The notes: generated by a model not told the origin, from the letters alone. DNA of 64,000 nucleotides from Steinernema hermaphroditum (GCA_030435675.1 CM059624.1:6596769-6660768), one strand, 5' to 3'. Positions 23,300-37,592 are shown, counted from the stretch's first letter. Translations and numbers: made by a program.

Positions 23300-24740
23300 C
23301 CACACCACTTAACCCAGATGTGCGCTCTTATGATCGGGATTCTGTGGTCTTGGTCTCCGCTGAAAATTTTGAGAAATGTGTACAGGAACTGTTACGAGAG
23401 ACTGAGATCGCCATCGATCTTGAGTTCTGCTACGAATCTAACCATACCGCCCTAATCCAGATCTCCACTAGAACCCGGAATTTTTATCTTGGACGCTATT
23501 GCGCTTTGGAGCTTCCTTTTCTAACGACATCGTGAAGGTCTACGGCGTACACCCTAGATTTGCACATCTTGAGCAGAGTTGTCGGGGTCGGGTTTTTCGG
23601 GTTTTCGGGTCGGGTTTAGGTGTCGGTTTCGGTTTTTCGGGTCGGGTACCCGAACGCTTCGGTTTCGGTTTCGGGTTCGGTTTCGGATACCCGAAAGTTT
23701 CGGTTTCGGTTTCGGGTTCGGTTTCGGGTACCCGAAAATTTCGGTTTCGGGTTCGGTTTCGGGTACCCGAAAGTTTCGGTTTCGGGTTCGGTTTCGGGTA
23801 CCCGAAAATTTCGGTTTCGGGTCGGGTACCCGAACTTCCCGGTTGGATTTCCCTGATTTTCGGTGTTTTGGAACTGTCGAACCGCGATTTTATTTTTTCT
23901 AACCCCCTAAAAGCGATCAGTCACAGCGCGGCGAGACCCAGAACCTATATTAGCGCTTTGAGATATCGAGATCTCCAGAAAAAGTAGGATATTTCGTACG
24001 TCCGGTCGCCGTTTTGATCGTGCTGGTGCAAACTTTGGGCGTAAGCGTGGCGCCACAACGGTGCCGAGGTGTCGGTCTGCGCTTATGACGTGAACATGAG
24101 TGGGATGCACCGACGACAAGTTCATTAACTTCGTAACCTTTGTAGACAGTTTGACGTCCACCTTTTCTGAGAGTTTCACGTTGATAGACAGTTTAGTCTT
24201 AAACTGAAGGACGCATGAAAAGGACTGCGGGAAAAAAGGAAAAAAAATGTCCCCAACTTCAAAAACAACTTCGGGTTTTCGGTTTCGGTTTCGGTTTTTT
24301 CGGTTTCGGTTTCGGTTTCGGGTACCCGAAAATTTCGGTTTCGGTTTCGGGTTCGGTTTCGGGTACCCGAAAATTTCGGTTTCGGTTTCGGTTTCGGGTT
24401 CGGTTTCGGGTACCCGAAAATTTCGGTTTCGGGTTCGGGTTCGGTTTCGGGTACCCGAAAATTTCGGTTTCGGGTTCGGGTTCGGTTTCGGGTACCCGAA
24501 AATTTCGGTTTCGGGTTCGGTTTCGGGTACCCGAAAATTTCGGTTTCGGGTTCGCGTTCGGGTTCGGGTTCGGTTTCGGGTACCCGAACTTTCGGGTACC
24601 CGAACTTTCAGGTACCCGGACTTTTAGGTACCCGGACTTTCAGGTACCCGGACTTTCAGGTACCCGGACAACTCTGATCTTGAGAAGCGATTTTGGTTTC
24701 GCTGTAACAAACGTCTTAGACACCTTTACTTCACCAAACG
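23300..24740 (+). pseudogene. RRP6/EXOSC10-like 3'-5' exonuclease pseudogene split by a hAT element
   Basis: 23350-23490 translates to an exonuclease segment (VQELLRETEIAIDLEFC ... LIQISTRTRNF) with the DEDD-family D-x-E motif at 23416-23424. A frameshift follows (near 23490), then DAIALW and NDIVKVYGVHPRFAHLE, which matches the RRP6 'IVKVFHG..DIEWLQ' region. The next piece of the same domain (DFGFAVTNVLDTF, usually DFGIYVVNLFDT) resumes only at 24690, after the element at 23574-24676. At least two frameshifts make it non-functional. RRP6 is the nuclear exosome exonuclease; no intact copy is in the window. Confidence 0.7.
23574..24676. mobile_element. non-autonomous hAT-like element 2 (1103 bp) with TTTCGG arrays
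   Basis: Both ends carry the same 10-bp terminus (CAGAGTTGTC at 23574-23583 and its complement at 24667-24676). They are flanked by an exact 8-bp duplication, ATCTTGAG (23566-23573 and 24677-24684), as in hAT insertions. Subterminal arrays of GGTTTCGGGTTCGG with GGGTACCCGAAAATTT spacers fill 23590-23850 and 24270-24665, in the same orientation. The centre (23870-24250) is unique and non-coding. Open frames reading FGFGFG through the arrays are products of the repeat, not genes. Confidence 0.8.
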
Positions 24741-24895
24741 CCAGCTCGTCGCACAAGCCTTGAAACAGAAAACGAGAGGCTGCATTCCGGTTCGCATCGT
24801 CGGCAAATTGCGTCGGGATTACGACGCATCGAAGACTCTCTCTGGAAGACCTCACTGTGGATCCACTGCGAGCACATGATTGCACCACAATCCGG

Positions 24896-25113
24896 ACAGC
24901 AAGTTCAAGGACGAAGTCCCAAGCAGCATGCTAAAAATCGGAGTCTACAAAAAAGCGCCAACCTTCATCGAAGGAGTCGATAACATTGGCATGCCTAGAA
25001 TACTATAGCTCCCAATGGAGTCAGCAGGGTGCGACAAGATTTCGTGGACAGGCGTAGGAGAGACGATACGAGTCGAAGTTCAGTCAGATGATGGCAGCGA
25101 TGACACTGCTTGA
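24896..25113 (+). pseudogene. short coding-like remnant with internal stop
   Basis: One frame reads FKDEVPSSMLKIGVYKKAP...EGVDNIGMPRIL, then a TAG, and stays open to a TGA at 25111-25113 (SAGCDKISWTGVGETIRVEV). It looks like protein sequence but matches nothing recalled. It may be a decayed exon linked to the RRP6-like relic upstream. Confidence 0.3.
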
Positions 25114-25204
25114 AAGAAAACAAGAACCTTATAAAACATAGCGAGCAAATCATCTTGGCTATATTAGTAGAACAATATGAGCATACAGAGAAAAAGCGTA
25201 GACT

Positions 25205-26110
25205 TTAGATGTCTTCGTCGTCGGTCCAACTGCTTTCTTCGTCGCCTTCTTCTTCAGTCAATTCAGATTCTTCAAATTCCTCAGATGCAGAGGGTGTCCA
25301 ATAGGTTCCAAGCCGCCGACCAAGAGTGGGGGCTATATTCCGGTAGATGTCGCTCACTCCTGTTTCCTCGCTGTCGTCGTTATCGCGCAGGAACTGCAGA
25401 CCCTCCTCGCCGGTAAACATCGGGATCTTCGCATCGATAGGTGGTTCATCGTAGGCTGACTTCAAGAGTTCACCCCGGTCGCACCAGCTCACGCGCGCCA
25501 CAAAGCCGGGCGGTCTTTGCAGGGTCTGCATGACGGTGATTTTGGAAGTTTGGAAGCGACGTTCGTTGATCTTCTTGTCGTAGGCAATAGTGAGGCGGCA
25601 ATTGTCCTTCCTAAAAATGACGTCACAGCCCGGGAATCATCGTGAACGACTCACTCTGTCTTCTTCTTATTGCTCTTTTCTTCGTAAAATTTCCGGCGCT
25701 CTTTCTCGTGGTCCATCGTCATCAAGGTCAGTTGAGGCTCCTGCACGCCAGCATTTTTGTTCTCTGCGCGGAATGTCATGAGGTCCAGTCGGATATTGCA
25801 TTCGCGCCTCCTGCGTTTTTTCTTCTCCCTATGCCACTTTTCGTGCGCGATGATAAGCCTCTGATGGAGTTGCTTACGATTTGCGTCCGTCAAACCCTGA
25901 AGCACTTGCTGAGGAATCACGTAGCCATCCTAAACGAGTCATCAGTGATATCAACAGCAAGCTATTAGCACCTACAAATTCCCACCCTTCAGGGGCATTC
26001 GGTACTACCGGCATGTATGGATTTGGGCCGAAGTCGGTAATGCAGTGGTGGATGAACTTCTGCGGAGGCATGCTCCATTTCCATCTGTCGTTGAACTGCT
26101 TAATGTCCAT
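25205..26110 (-). CDS. unrecognised protein with basic helical middle and acidic C-terminus
   Basis: Three exons (25976-26110, 25655-25929, 25205-25610; introns 44-46 nt) give 271 residues in one frame. The N-terminal part has aromatic/Pro motifs (DRWKWSMPPQKFIHHC, APEGWEFDGYVIPQQVL). The middle is a highly basic helix (KWHREKKKRRRREC...). Then come TLQRPPGFVARVSWCDRGELLK and a strongly acidic tail (EEFEESELTEEEGDEESSW). The ATG directly follows a tctctttcag acceptor, so it is either trans-spliced or an internal exon with more 5' sequence among the repeats. The layout suggests a nuclear protein, but no family is recognised and no function is claimed. It is intact although surrounded by mobile-element debris. 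Confidence 0.7.
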
Positions 26111-26261
26111 CTGAAAGAGATAAGATAATCATAAGGAAGACGAAGAACACGAGAAAAAATACGGCACGGTCCTTATTCCTTATTCAGACGAAGAACATAC
26201 AAGAGACAGAGCACAACACAGACTGAGGCGCAGTTTGAAAACTGTCTGTCTACGACGGTAT

Positions 26262-26372
26262 ATGGACAATAGATCCCGGGGACAATAGATCCCAGTGGGA
26301 CAATAGATCCCCGGGACAATAGATCCCCGGGACAATAGATCCCCGGGACTATAGATCCCCAGGAAGAACAGA
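26262..26372 (-). repeat. GGGATC minisatellite, locus B
   Basis: Six 16-18-bp units reading GGGACAATAGATCCCC on the + strand, the reverse complement of the locus A unit. Confidence 0.85.
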
Positions 26373-26624
26373 TCCTTCGCCTGTCTATTAGGCTTATCCT
26401 ACAGCGAATTGCAAAACCGTCATTCTCAGATTTTGTATTTTTTTCAGACGGATTACTCAGCTGAAGAGGCTGTCATACCCGACAGCGAAGGCAACCAAGT
26501 TGATCCAGAATCTGTCACTGGAACGCCTTCACCTGTTGAATGTGGTAGATGCGAGCGAAATAATGGTTTCATGAAAACAGAGCACACTTTTTTCATGAAC
26601 ACAGATAGATATTTGAACTGAAAA

Positions 26625-26735
26625 TGAAAAAAGTGTGCGCTTATTTTGTTCATATCGTTGTTAACCAATTAATTATTTTGCAAATGCTTGACTTTTTTTA
26701 ACTGGAAAACACACACAAAAGTAACCCTGCTGAAA
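26625..26735 (+). repeat. dispersed repeat, copy B
   Basis: Near-identical to 12840-12955 (GTTAACCAATTAAT ... AAAGTAACCCTGCT), same orientation although the adjacent minisatellite is inverted relative to locus A. Between this and the minisatellite (26373-26620) is a short open + frame of unknown value. Confidence 0.75.
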
Positions 26736-26737
26736 AG

Positions 26738-27533
26738 CCTATTGGCCGATTACGATTCGATTGGTTTTCAATCGATTGGCGATTCAATCGACTCATCAGT
26801 CGACTCATTAAAGGGATCCGGTCACGGATAAAAAAAAGTTTTTTAAAACTTCTGAAAATTTGTGTACCCCTGTTTTCAGGGTCGCTGAGCACGGTGGTGA
26901 ATCGGTTTCCCAAAAATCCCCGTAGTTTCCAAGAAACAGACCTTAGGGCGCAGAATGTGTTTTCCATCGGTCCCGACACGATCTGTCCGGCAGGGCACGA
27001 CTTGCACAATATTTTAATTATTCTTGGCCGAAATAGATGACTTGCATGTCTGCGCTTGGCAGCATTGTGCTCAGCAGCTTCTGGCGCGTCGAATGAGCCT
27101 AGGTCGCCTAGATTGGACAAGTGTGTAGAAAACGCGGGAAATACGGTCTTGTCCGTCACGGCATTCGTGCCGGGACCGTCATGCCGACAATTACTGGGTT
27201 TTTTCGTACCGATTCGGAGAAACGGTTGACCACAGACAGGGTCAGCGAGTTTGCACAGGCGCGTCGCTTCTCTGTTCGTCGGCCTCTCTACTACCGACGC
27301 AAAGAGACGGTTGCGGACGACCGCGTGGGGAATATACTCCATCGCCGATTTTCGACTGACCTGAGTCGCCGATTGATGAGTCGATTGAATCGCCAATCGA
27401 GTTGAATCGTAAATTGAGTCGATTGAAAACTAATCGAATCGTAATCGGCGATTTGATTGATTCAATCGCCGATTGACTCATCAGTCGATTCAATCGACTC
27501 GAGTGGTCATACGATTGAATCGTTGCCCAGCTC
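26738..27533. mobile_element. inverted-repeat element with GATTCAATCG motifs
   Basis: 26744-26812 (GCCGATTACGATTCGATTGG ...) is inverted at 27360-27455. Further CGATTCAATCG-type units continue to a possible terminus GCCCAGCTCTG at 27533, which read backwards (CAGAGCTGGGC) looks like another hAT-type end. The matching left terminus was not found, so the left end may be truncated. The centre holds a long minus open frame without recognisable protein. Confidence 0.6.
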
Positions 27534-27540
27534 TGCCCAG

Positions 27541-28065
27541 AACAAGTGATCCCAAGGGCAACTGATCTCGCGATGCCCAAATAGCCTTCGGCGGTGTGCC
27601 GACAGTTGCGCGAAAAATAATTCGTGACCGGATAGGTGGTCGTGATCGGTATAGGTGCTATGGTCTTAGATAGCGTAAGCTTTAGCTTTTCTATTCATCA
27701 GCTTAGAATGAGTTAAGCCTAAGAGAGAACTTAGCTACGCGAGAATAGTTGCGCTAGCAATGTACTGATATCCTAGTACGTTAGACAGTCTATATTGCGA
27801 GTTATGGAGATCTGAATTCATTTTGCATGTAGCATCATTCTATTCGCTTCGTCCCAAAAAGCACATAAGCCCTCTTAGACTCGGCCCACGGGAAGGAAGG
27901 CCAGATTGATAAGAGACGGATTTTCGCACAACTATTTTTCGCGCAACCGTCGGTACACCGCCGAAAGCTATTTGGACATCGTGGGATCAGTTTTCTGTGG
28001 GATCAGTCGTCCGTGGGATCAGTTGTCCTGGGATCAGTTGTCTTGGGATCAGTTGTACCCGACCC
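27541..28065. mobile_element. inverted-repeat element carrying the GGGATCAG minisatellite
   Basis: The left arm 27541-27625 and right arm 27925-28065 are inverted copies (shared CCAAATAGC, TTCGGCGGTGT, CCGACGGTTGCGCGAAAAAT). The right arm has five 15-16-bp GGGATCAGTTGTCC units against two in the left arm. The ~300-bp centre is non-coding. A third partial copy of the arm lies at about 28178-28200. Confidence 0.7.
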
Positions 28066-28240
28066 AAATTAAAGATTCGGCGAAAACGAAGCAAGTCATG
28101 AGCCGCTTCTCGGGAATTCTCGTTCTCGTCTATTCCAGAAAATGACCTCCACATAAAAAAGGCGATAACTGTTCCCTCCGGTGTGCCGACAATTGTGCAA
28201 TTGTCGTGTAATCGTTCTCTGATCGTGATCTTTACTGTAC

Positions 28241-28384
28241 ATAATACAGTTACATCTCTGTTCGTGTGATTTACACTCATTTCGGCACAAATCAATTCTC
28301 CGTAATATGTATATTCTACCTTCTAATACAACACACATGCCGAAATGAGTGTAAATCACACGAACAGAGATGTAACTGTATTAT
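28241..28384. repeat. perfect 47-nt hairpin (first of a back-to-back pair)
   Basis: 28241-28287 and 28338-28384 are exact reverse complements; the loop is 50 nt. A transcript across this DNA would fold into a 47-bp duplex. Confidence 0.9.
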
Positions 28385-28482
28385 GAAGTCAGAAAAGGGC
28401 GTGTGATCTTATGAGTGTTATACCGAAATGCCGAAATGAAATAACATAACACTCATAAGATCAGACGCCCTTTTCTGACTTC
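28385..28482. repeat. 37-nt hairpin abutting the first, containing peptidase 3' sequence
   Basis: 28385-28421 and 28446-28482 pair with a single mismatch; the loop is 24 nt and includes CCGAAATG repeats like the first hairpin. It starts at the very next base after the first hairpin. The right arm is also the 3' coding end of the M16 peptidase pseudogene. Confidence 0.9.
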
Positions 28483-29513
28483 GATTCGGAACGGAACCGT
28501 CCACTCCTAATCAGATCCCAGAAGTGCGATGCTTTCCATGGTGCCTCGTTTCTGATGGCTTCTAGTGCCGCGTTTTTGCACTCAGAGAACTTTTCGTCGC
28601 TCATACCCCGGATCTTCTTCTAAAGTAGCTTTATGGATGGATCTGTGCCCATCAGATGAGCTCACCTGAAAGGCCCTCAAGAAGACTTCTATGCGTTCTT
28701 CTACGTATTGTACATTGTAGTTCCCTTCGACCACAACACGAAGGCCCTCAGAGTCGCCAGATTCGGAGCCGTATCTGTAGGCTGCAACGCAGTATTCCAA
28801 CTGTTCTTTGGTCCGAAGAGTGTCGTAGACGGGCCCTCCGATCACTTGCTCCGAGATGCGCAGAAGAAGGTCATCTCGGGACGCTCCTGATCCAGTCTTC
28901 AAGAAGACGCCCATACAGGATTCAGTGTGAATTGGATTCCCGTGTTCGTATGTGAATGGGACTCCCTCGGGAATCTCTTTTCTTTTCCGAGGGCGGACTT
29001 CCTCTGTTTGCAGGGGCCCTTTAGAAATCCCAATCTTCTCTATCATCTGGCGGAGGTTCGAACCCAGCTTATCTACTGACTGGAAAGAAGGATCAGCTCC
29101 GAGAGTGGCTCCAACACTCACTTCCCGGCTTGTATGCCCATAGGCTAGGACTTCTACATGCAGGGCACTCCACATCTGTGGGAGAAACTCACAGAATCTC
29201 TCGAAGGTCGTTCCTCTAGAGGCCGCCTAGATCTGATCCGGCGAGAACGAGGTTTCCATAAACAGGATCATGAGGTGCTCGGTCAGATCGCACAGGTTAC
29301 CACCTTCCATATTCCTCAGTTTTTTGGCCAGCTCATTCGCTGCAAGATCAAAGATCTGTTTTCCCGGTACATATGAAATCAGCTTTCCGATGTAATCCGT
29401 GAAAAAAGCGCATTCTTATGGTGGTAGCCGGATAGATGGACTCTGAATCCGTCGTGATCGGAGTCAACGGTCGCTGTCACATCACTGACATCCAGTTCAC
29501 CTTCAGTTTCAAA
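28461..29513 (-). pseudogene. insulysin/nardilysin-type (M16) peptidase pseudogene, C-terminal half
   Basis: Translation gives the C-terminal half of an M16 peptidase (GGPVYDTLRTKEQLEYCVAA, then AFQKKIRGMSDEKFSEC ... after a 46-nt intron at about 28624-28669; upstream VHLSGYHHKNALF, then FTDYIGKLISYVPGKQIF). It cannot be expressed: an in-frame TAG at 29227-29229 interrupts ETSFSPDQI/AASRGTTF, and a one-base shift occurs in the A-run at 29402-29407. The N-terminal catalytic half (HxxEH) is absent. The 5' border is at the splice acceptor near 29513. The last codons run into the hairpin arm. Intact relatives degrade insulin-sized peptides. Confidence 0.75.
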
Positions 29514-29918
29514 CTGAAATATTCCCATCTGAGCTCTGGCGATCGACGCCACTTACTTCAAAGTGTCAGGACCTTCATGTGCGTAGCGGTTGGTGCACCC
29601 CTTAGATCTTTTCCTCCTCTACCACATGATCTTTATTAGGCTGGACATTTGGAGAGCAGGACGGCTCGCGCTAGCGAGCGGGTCCTGACAAGGGGGGCAA
29701 ATGTGCGGTGTGGCTTCTCAACGCGATTTGCCTGAGATATGGCGAGAAACGATTGCAAACAGCTTCGGAGGCGAACAGATCGTGGTTCGGTGGCGCGGTA
29801 TTCGTTTCAGGTTGCAGCGAATTGTGTTTCGATGCTTATTTCGTGTCCATTTTGAATGGCCACAACGGCTTCGTGTGTGCTGAAAGCCTACGTCACTGAT
29901 TCACTGTTCTTGTTTCAG
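29514..29918. other. intergenic / upstream of the small mitochondrial-type gene
   Basis: No gene seen. A short GC hairpin (GCTCGCGCTAGCGAGC) lies near 29665. The region holds the promoter of the gene at 29919, whose ATG directly follows a cttgtttcag acceptor. Confidence 0.45.
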
Positions 29919-30410
29919 ATGAGCCTTCCAAGGATTGTGTCCAATCCGCTGAAGCGCGCCTCCGTCCGTCTCGCCCATGGCCAGGCTGCCTCCGGGTACG
30001 TGCTTTTGCTCGTCAATTCTTTCTGATTTTCTCTTGTTTCAGAGACTCGCCGAACCTCGCTCTCTTTAAGGAGATCAACAAGTGGGGAAGCCAGGGAAAA
30101 TGGGACTCCGTCAACAACTGCCCCAAAACGTTTCTTCGCGGCTCGGACAAGCACCTTGTCCAAGGGACCTACATGAAATTGGTGAGCTTCTTGACTGTGT
30201 GTTTCCTGACTCAACGATCGGTTGCAGAAGAACAGCTCGGAGGTCTTCGACGCCTCGCCTAAAGGCCAATTCCTGAAACTTGCCTTCCGGGTCGGACTCT
30301 TCATCGGCTGCCTGTTCGCCGTTGGCAAGGGATACGAGCTCATCGTCCCCGAAACCTACCGGCTTCAGTATAAGTACCGCGAGAAGCACCATCACGAAGA
30401 GCATCACTAG
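29919..30410 (+). CDS. small putative mitochondrial inner-membrane protein, one TM, His-rich tail
   Basis: Three exons (29919-29995, 30043-30181, 30228-30410) give 132 residues. The first ~25 residues (MSLPRIVSNPLKRASVRLAHG) are basic with no acids, like a mitochondrial presequence. A single hydrophobic helix (FRVGLFIGCLFAVGKGYELIV, residues ~92-112) follows, and the end is KYREKHHHEEHH. This layout is like small accessory subunits of respiratory complexes (e.g. complex I B-subunits), but no specific subunit was matched. The ATG is immediately after a tttcag acceptor, so it is probably trans-spliced. Confidence 0.7.
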
Positions 30411-30453
30411 GACGTGCATCTTAGTATACTGTGAGCCTTATAAATAGATTCAT

Positions 30454-31413
30454 TTATTTCCAGTTATTTACAAATTTTTCATTGTACAATGACAGATAAT
30501 GACAAAATGCACCAGAGTTGACGAATAGATGCCACGCTGCATGGTTGTAGCGGATCCCATCGTTTAGGTAGAACACGAGGCCTACGATGTACGAAAGGAA
30601 GCCGGTTAGCAGTAGTATAAGGCCGTTCACATCCTTCTGAAATGAGTAGAATTATTGTTGGCTGCTTACTGGGAAGCTTTCTTGCCACGGTGTAGATGAC
30701 AACCATTCCAGGAATCACCGCTACAATGGCGTAGATGAGTGCTTCTAGTTTCGGATACATCGTGTGAAGTGGAGTACGGTGGTACACCCATCCAAACAAC
30801 GCGGTCACCCAGATCGCCTTGCATATGAATGGCCCGATCCAGCCAGTATCTTTCAAGACAAGCCACGGGGTATACGATCCGGCGATAAAGATGAAGATAA
30901 CTGCCCGATCCAAGAGAGAAAGAAACCGGCGAATAGGACTGAATTGCGGATTGTAATCCTGGCGGCTCTCAAACTTACCGGAGCTTGTGGGAGAGCGTAC
31001 GACAAGAGTGTGTTTGTTCCAAGAAGAAGACGAAGTGGTAGACTGTAGAGGTGAGGAACAAGGCGATGAGACCTGTTCCGTAGAGGAAACAAACGAGGTA
31101 TTCGCGAGGGTCATCGGCGACCGACTGGATCCGATACCACGCTACGATCGCTGGAATGATGCAAATCTAAAAAGCACTCAATAAACACATTTCGGAGAGA
31201 ACTTACAGCGTGTGTAAGGACGTTGGCGAGTCCCTCCTCGAAGGTAAACGTGTAGTCGAGTGGATGCACGTCGTCATAATACTTCTGGTTGTTGAAGATG
31301 CGTTCGCGCTCTTCAGAAGTGGCCAAGTTGCACCACGTGCAGGGGTCCTTATTCGTCAGGCATTTGTTCGGGGAGATTTTCTGAGTACTAGGTTTCGGTT
31401 TCCTTGAGATCAT
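30454..31413 (-). CDS. PAQR / hemolysin III family membrane protein (MMD-like)
   Basis: Four exons (31207-31413, 30979-31166, 30689-30938, 30454-30636) give 275 residues. The PAQR motifs are present: FEEGLANVLTHA, LTSTVYHFVFF, LLDRAVIFIFIAGSYTPW and HAAWHLFVNSGAFCHY, including the His and Asp residues that bind zinc in this family. The order of helices and the SxxYH / DR / HxxxH pattern is closest to the monocyte-to-macrophage differentiation (MMD, PAQR10/11) branch, thought to act in Golgi/endomembranes. The third intron must use a gtggca donor (52 nt) to keep the family frame; the stronger-looking gtaagc donor would shift it. The 3' end overlaps closely (44 bp) with the convergent gene ending at 30410. 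Confidence 0.85.
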
Positions 31414-35346
<3,933 letters not shown>

Positions 35347-37030
35347 AGCACCGAACGGACTCTTTGTACATTTTGTGGATAAGTAACATTGCTGAATAAA
35401 GCGCGCTGTTAATATGTCTACTTCTCTTTACATTATATGTGGGGATGATCATCATGTAAAACAATGGTTGGAAGCATAAAATCAGCTAAGAGTCCGTTAT
35501 TTTGTAAAACTCGACCTTCAAGGAGCAGAATAACGGTACCGCTGCTGTTCATCTTCGTGAGGCACTAAGTCCGAGATTTAGTAGACTTGCCCGTCGGTGT
35601 GCCTAGAACTTAGAAAATGGAATGCCCTTTTTGTCAGTTTCAGTAGTCATTCACTGGTGGCCTTCGCCCTGGCCATACCTCAGCATTCGACGATCAAAGT
35701 TGACATCCGCTTTACACTGTTCCGCACGATACGATAAACACAGTTGCATGACGTGGTGTGATCTGAGATCCACCGGTGCCCGGTCGAAGAGACGAGACTC
35801 ACTGCGCCTCTTTATCGGGTAGACGTCTGCTTCGCATTTTCGTGTCTCCTTGCTCTCTCGCACCGCACCGAATCCGCTCCCTCGCGCGGTTGCAGTTTCC
35901 GAAGTGTTCTCCACTTGCCCGCTCTGCGCCATCATGACCCTGTCAAGGTGTGTAACAACACTATTTTATTAATATTCGCCGAAGCTGCGTCGTATAGCCG
36001 TTTTTCGTAGCCAGATTCGTAGCCACGACTACAGGGCTCGCCCTTCGGGCTCGCATAAAGTCAACAGGCATAGTCCTAAGCCTGAGTCTAAGCTAAGCCG
36101 GGGTTTGCCGACGCCACCACGACTACAGGGCTTTGAGAGGCTAAGCAGAAGCTCACTTCAGACTTATTCATTATCTCTCTCTGTTGCTGATTTAAATTCT
36201 ATTCAAGTAAAGGTGTTGAGTTTTGACTGTAGACTGTAAAGACTGTTGAGACTGTAGCGACCAAATCCCCCAGCAACAGGATTTGTGGATACGACCCACC
36301 GAGAATACCCTGATTATTACGGTAGCGTCCATATTCCCCGGAGCGTCCAAATTCCCCGCCACACCGCCATGCTTTGTGGAATAAAGTGGAATAAAGTTGG
36401 CATCGCTGTCACTATCGAGTGTTCCAGAGCTGCGTGTACTTAAACCCGCGCACGCACTGATTTCCGTATTTGTTCTGCATGGTAGGTCGTTTTGAATTAC
36501 ATCACTGGTGTGGTTCTGTGATGAACGTACCATGGTGAAGATCAAGAGATTACCATGGAAGGAACGCTAGCATTCTTCCTGCGTCGGTTGGCATCCATGG
36601 TGTCAGCAATTTGCAGGAAGTGGTGCACTTTTATGCTTCGTCTACCAGTCCGGTCTTCTTGTCTATCTCACTTCGATAGACAGAAATTAAATAGTGTCCA
36701 GCTCTGCGGGCGTTCGCAGACAGAGGGGTGTCCACTTTCAGCAGCTGTTCATTTCGTCTCCGAAAACTCGACGCCGCCGATCGTGCAACCATTTCCCCAC
36801 ATGAGGCGATCGAACCACCACCATGCAGCAATTAAATCGACGATAAACGCGAAGACACTTCCTTCGTGAGTACTACGATCTCTCATAAACATTCACTGTC
36901 AAACATCTTATCACGTTGCGGCAAACATCGCAAAAAATCGTTGTACACCTAAAATGATGGACACAAGGAGACAAGAGGATATATTCACACAACGTTTATT
37001 GGGAAAATAAAGATTAAAAAAGCCAATTAC
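35347..37030. other. convergent intergenic region with short repeats
   Basis: No supported gene between the convergent polyubiquitin and cyclophilin genes. CACGACTACAGGGCT is repeated at about 36025 and 36117, beside a GGGCTCGCCCTTCGGGCTCG hairpin. Short GACTGTAGACTGTAAAG repeats lie near 36228-36255. Open frames at 35.65-36.87 kb were not supported. AATAAA for the cyclophilin (minus) is at about 37000. Confidence 0.45.
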
Positions 37031-37592
37031 TTAAAGTTGGCCGCAGTCGGCAACAACACAATCAGCAGCGGGCTTTCCGCTCTGGGATCCCTGGCCTTCG
37101 ATGGTCTTGACAACGTCCATTCCTTCAACGACGCGGCCGAAGACGACGTGCTTGCCATCGAGCCACTCGGTCTTGACGGTGCAGAGGAAGAACTGCGATC
37201 CGTTGGTGTTGGGTCCGGCGTTGGCCATGGAGAGCACTCCGGGTCCGCTGTGGCGTTCCTTGAAGTTCTCGTCGTTGAATTTTTCTCCGTAGATCGATTC
37301 TCCTCCGGTTCCGTTGCCGCGGGTGAAATCACCGCCCTGAAGTAGATCGGTTAGCGAATGAAAGCGATGCAGAAATCCGTACCTGGCACATGAAATTGGG
37401 GATCACGCGGTGGAACTTGGAGCCCTTGTAGTGGAGGGGCTTTCCGCTCTTGCCAATGCCCTTCTCGCCGGTGCAGAGGGCACGGAAGTTCTCGGCGGTC
37501 TTGGGGACGATGTCGGAGTAGAGCTCCATGACGATGCGGCCAGCGGCGCGACCGCCGATCGTCATGTCAAAGAATACGCGGGGACGAGCCAT
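37031..37592 (-). CDS. cyclophilin A-type peptidyl-prolyl isomerase
   Basis: Two exons (37383-37592, 37031-37336; intron 46 nt) give 171 residues. This is the normal cyclophilin: starts [14 protein letters not shown], contains [31 protein letters not shown], the unaltered pocket [14 protein letters not shown], and ends DCGQL. It catalyses cis-trans isomerisation of Xaa-Pro bonds in the cytosol. Its intron and 3' UTR start are nearly identical to those of the chimeric copy at 2.8-3.7 kb, so the two are recent duplicates. A ttttccag acceptor four bases before the ATG suggests trans-splicing. Confidence 0.95.

Noticed and set aside
23499..24763. Open frames encoding FGFGFG / RFRFRV runs
   Set aside because: They translate the TTTCGG/GGTACCC arrays of the hAT-like element; open in several frames simply because the unit lacks stops.
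26698..27396. 232-codon minus open frame as a transposase
   Set aside because: Sits between inverted arms but shows no catalytic motif or known family; composition is not clearly coding.
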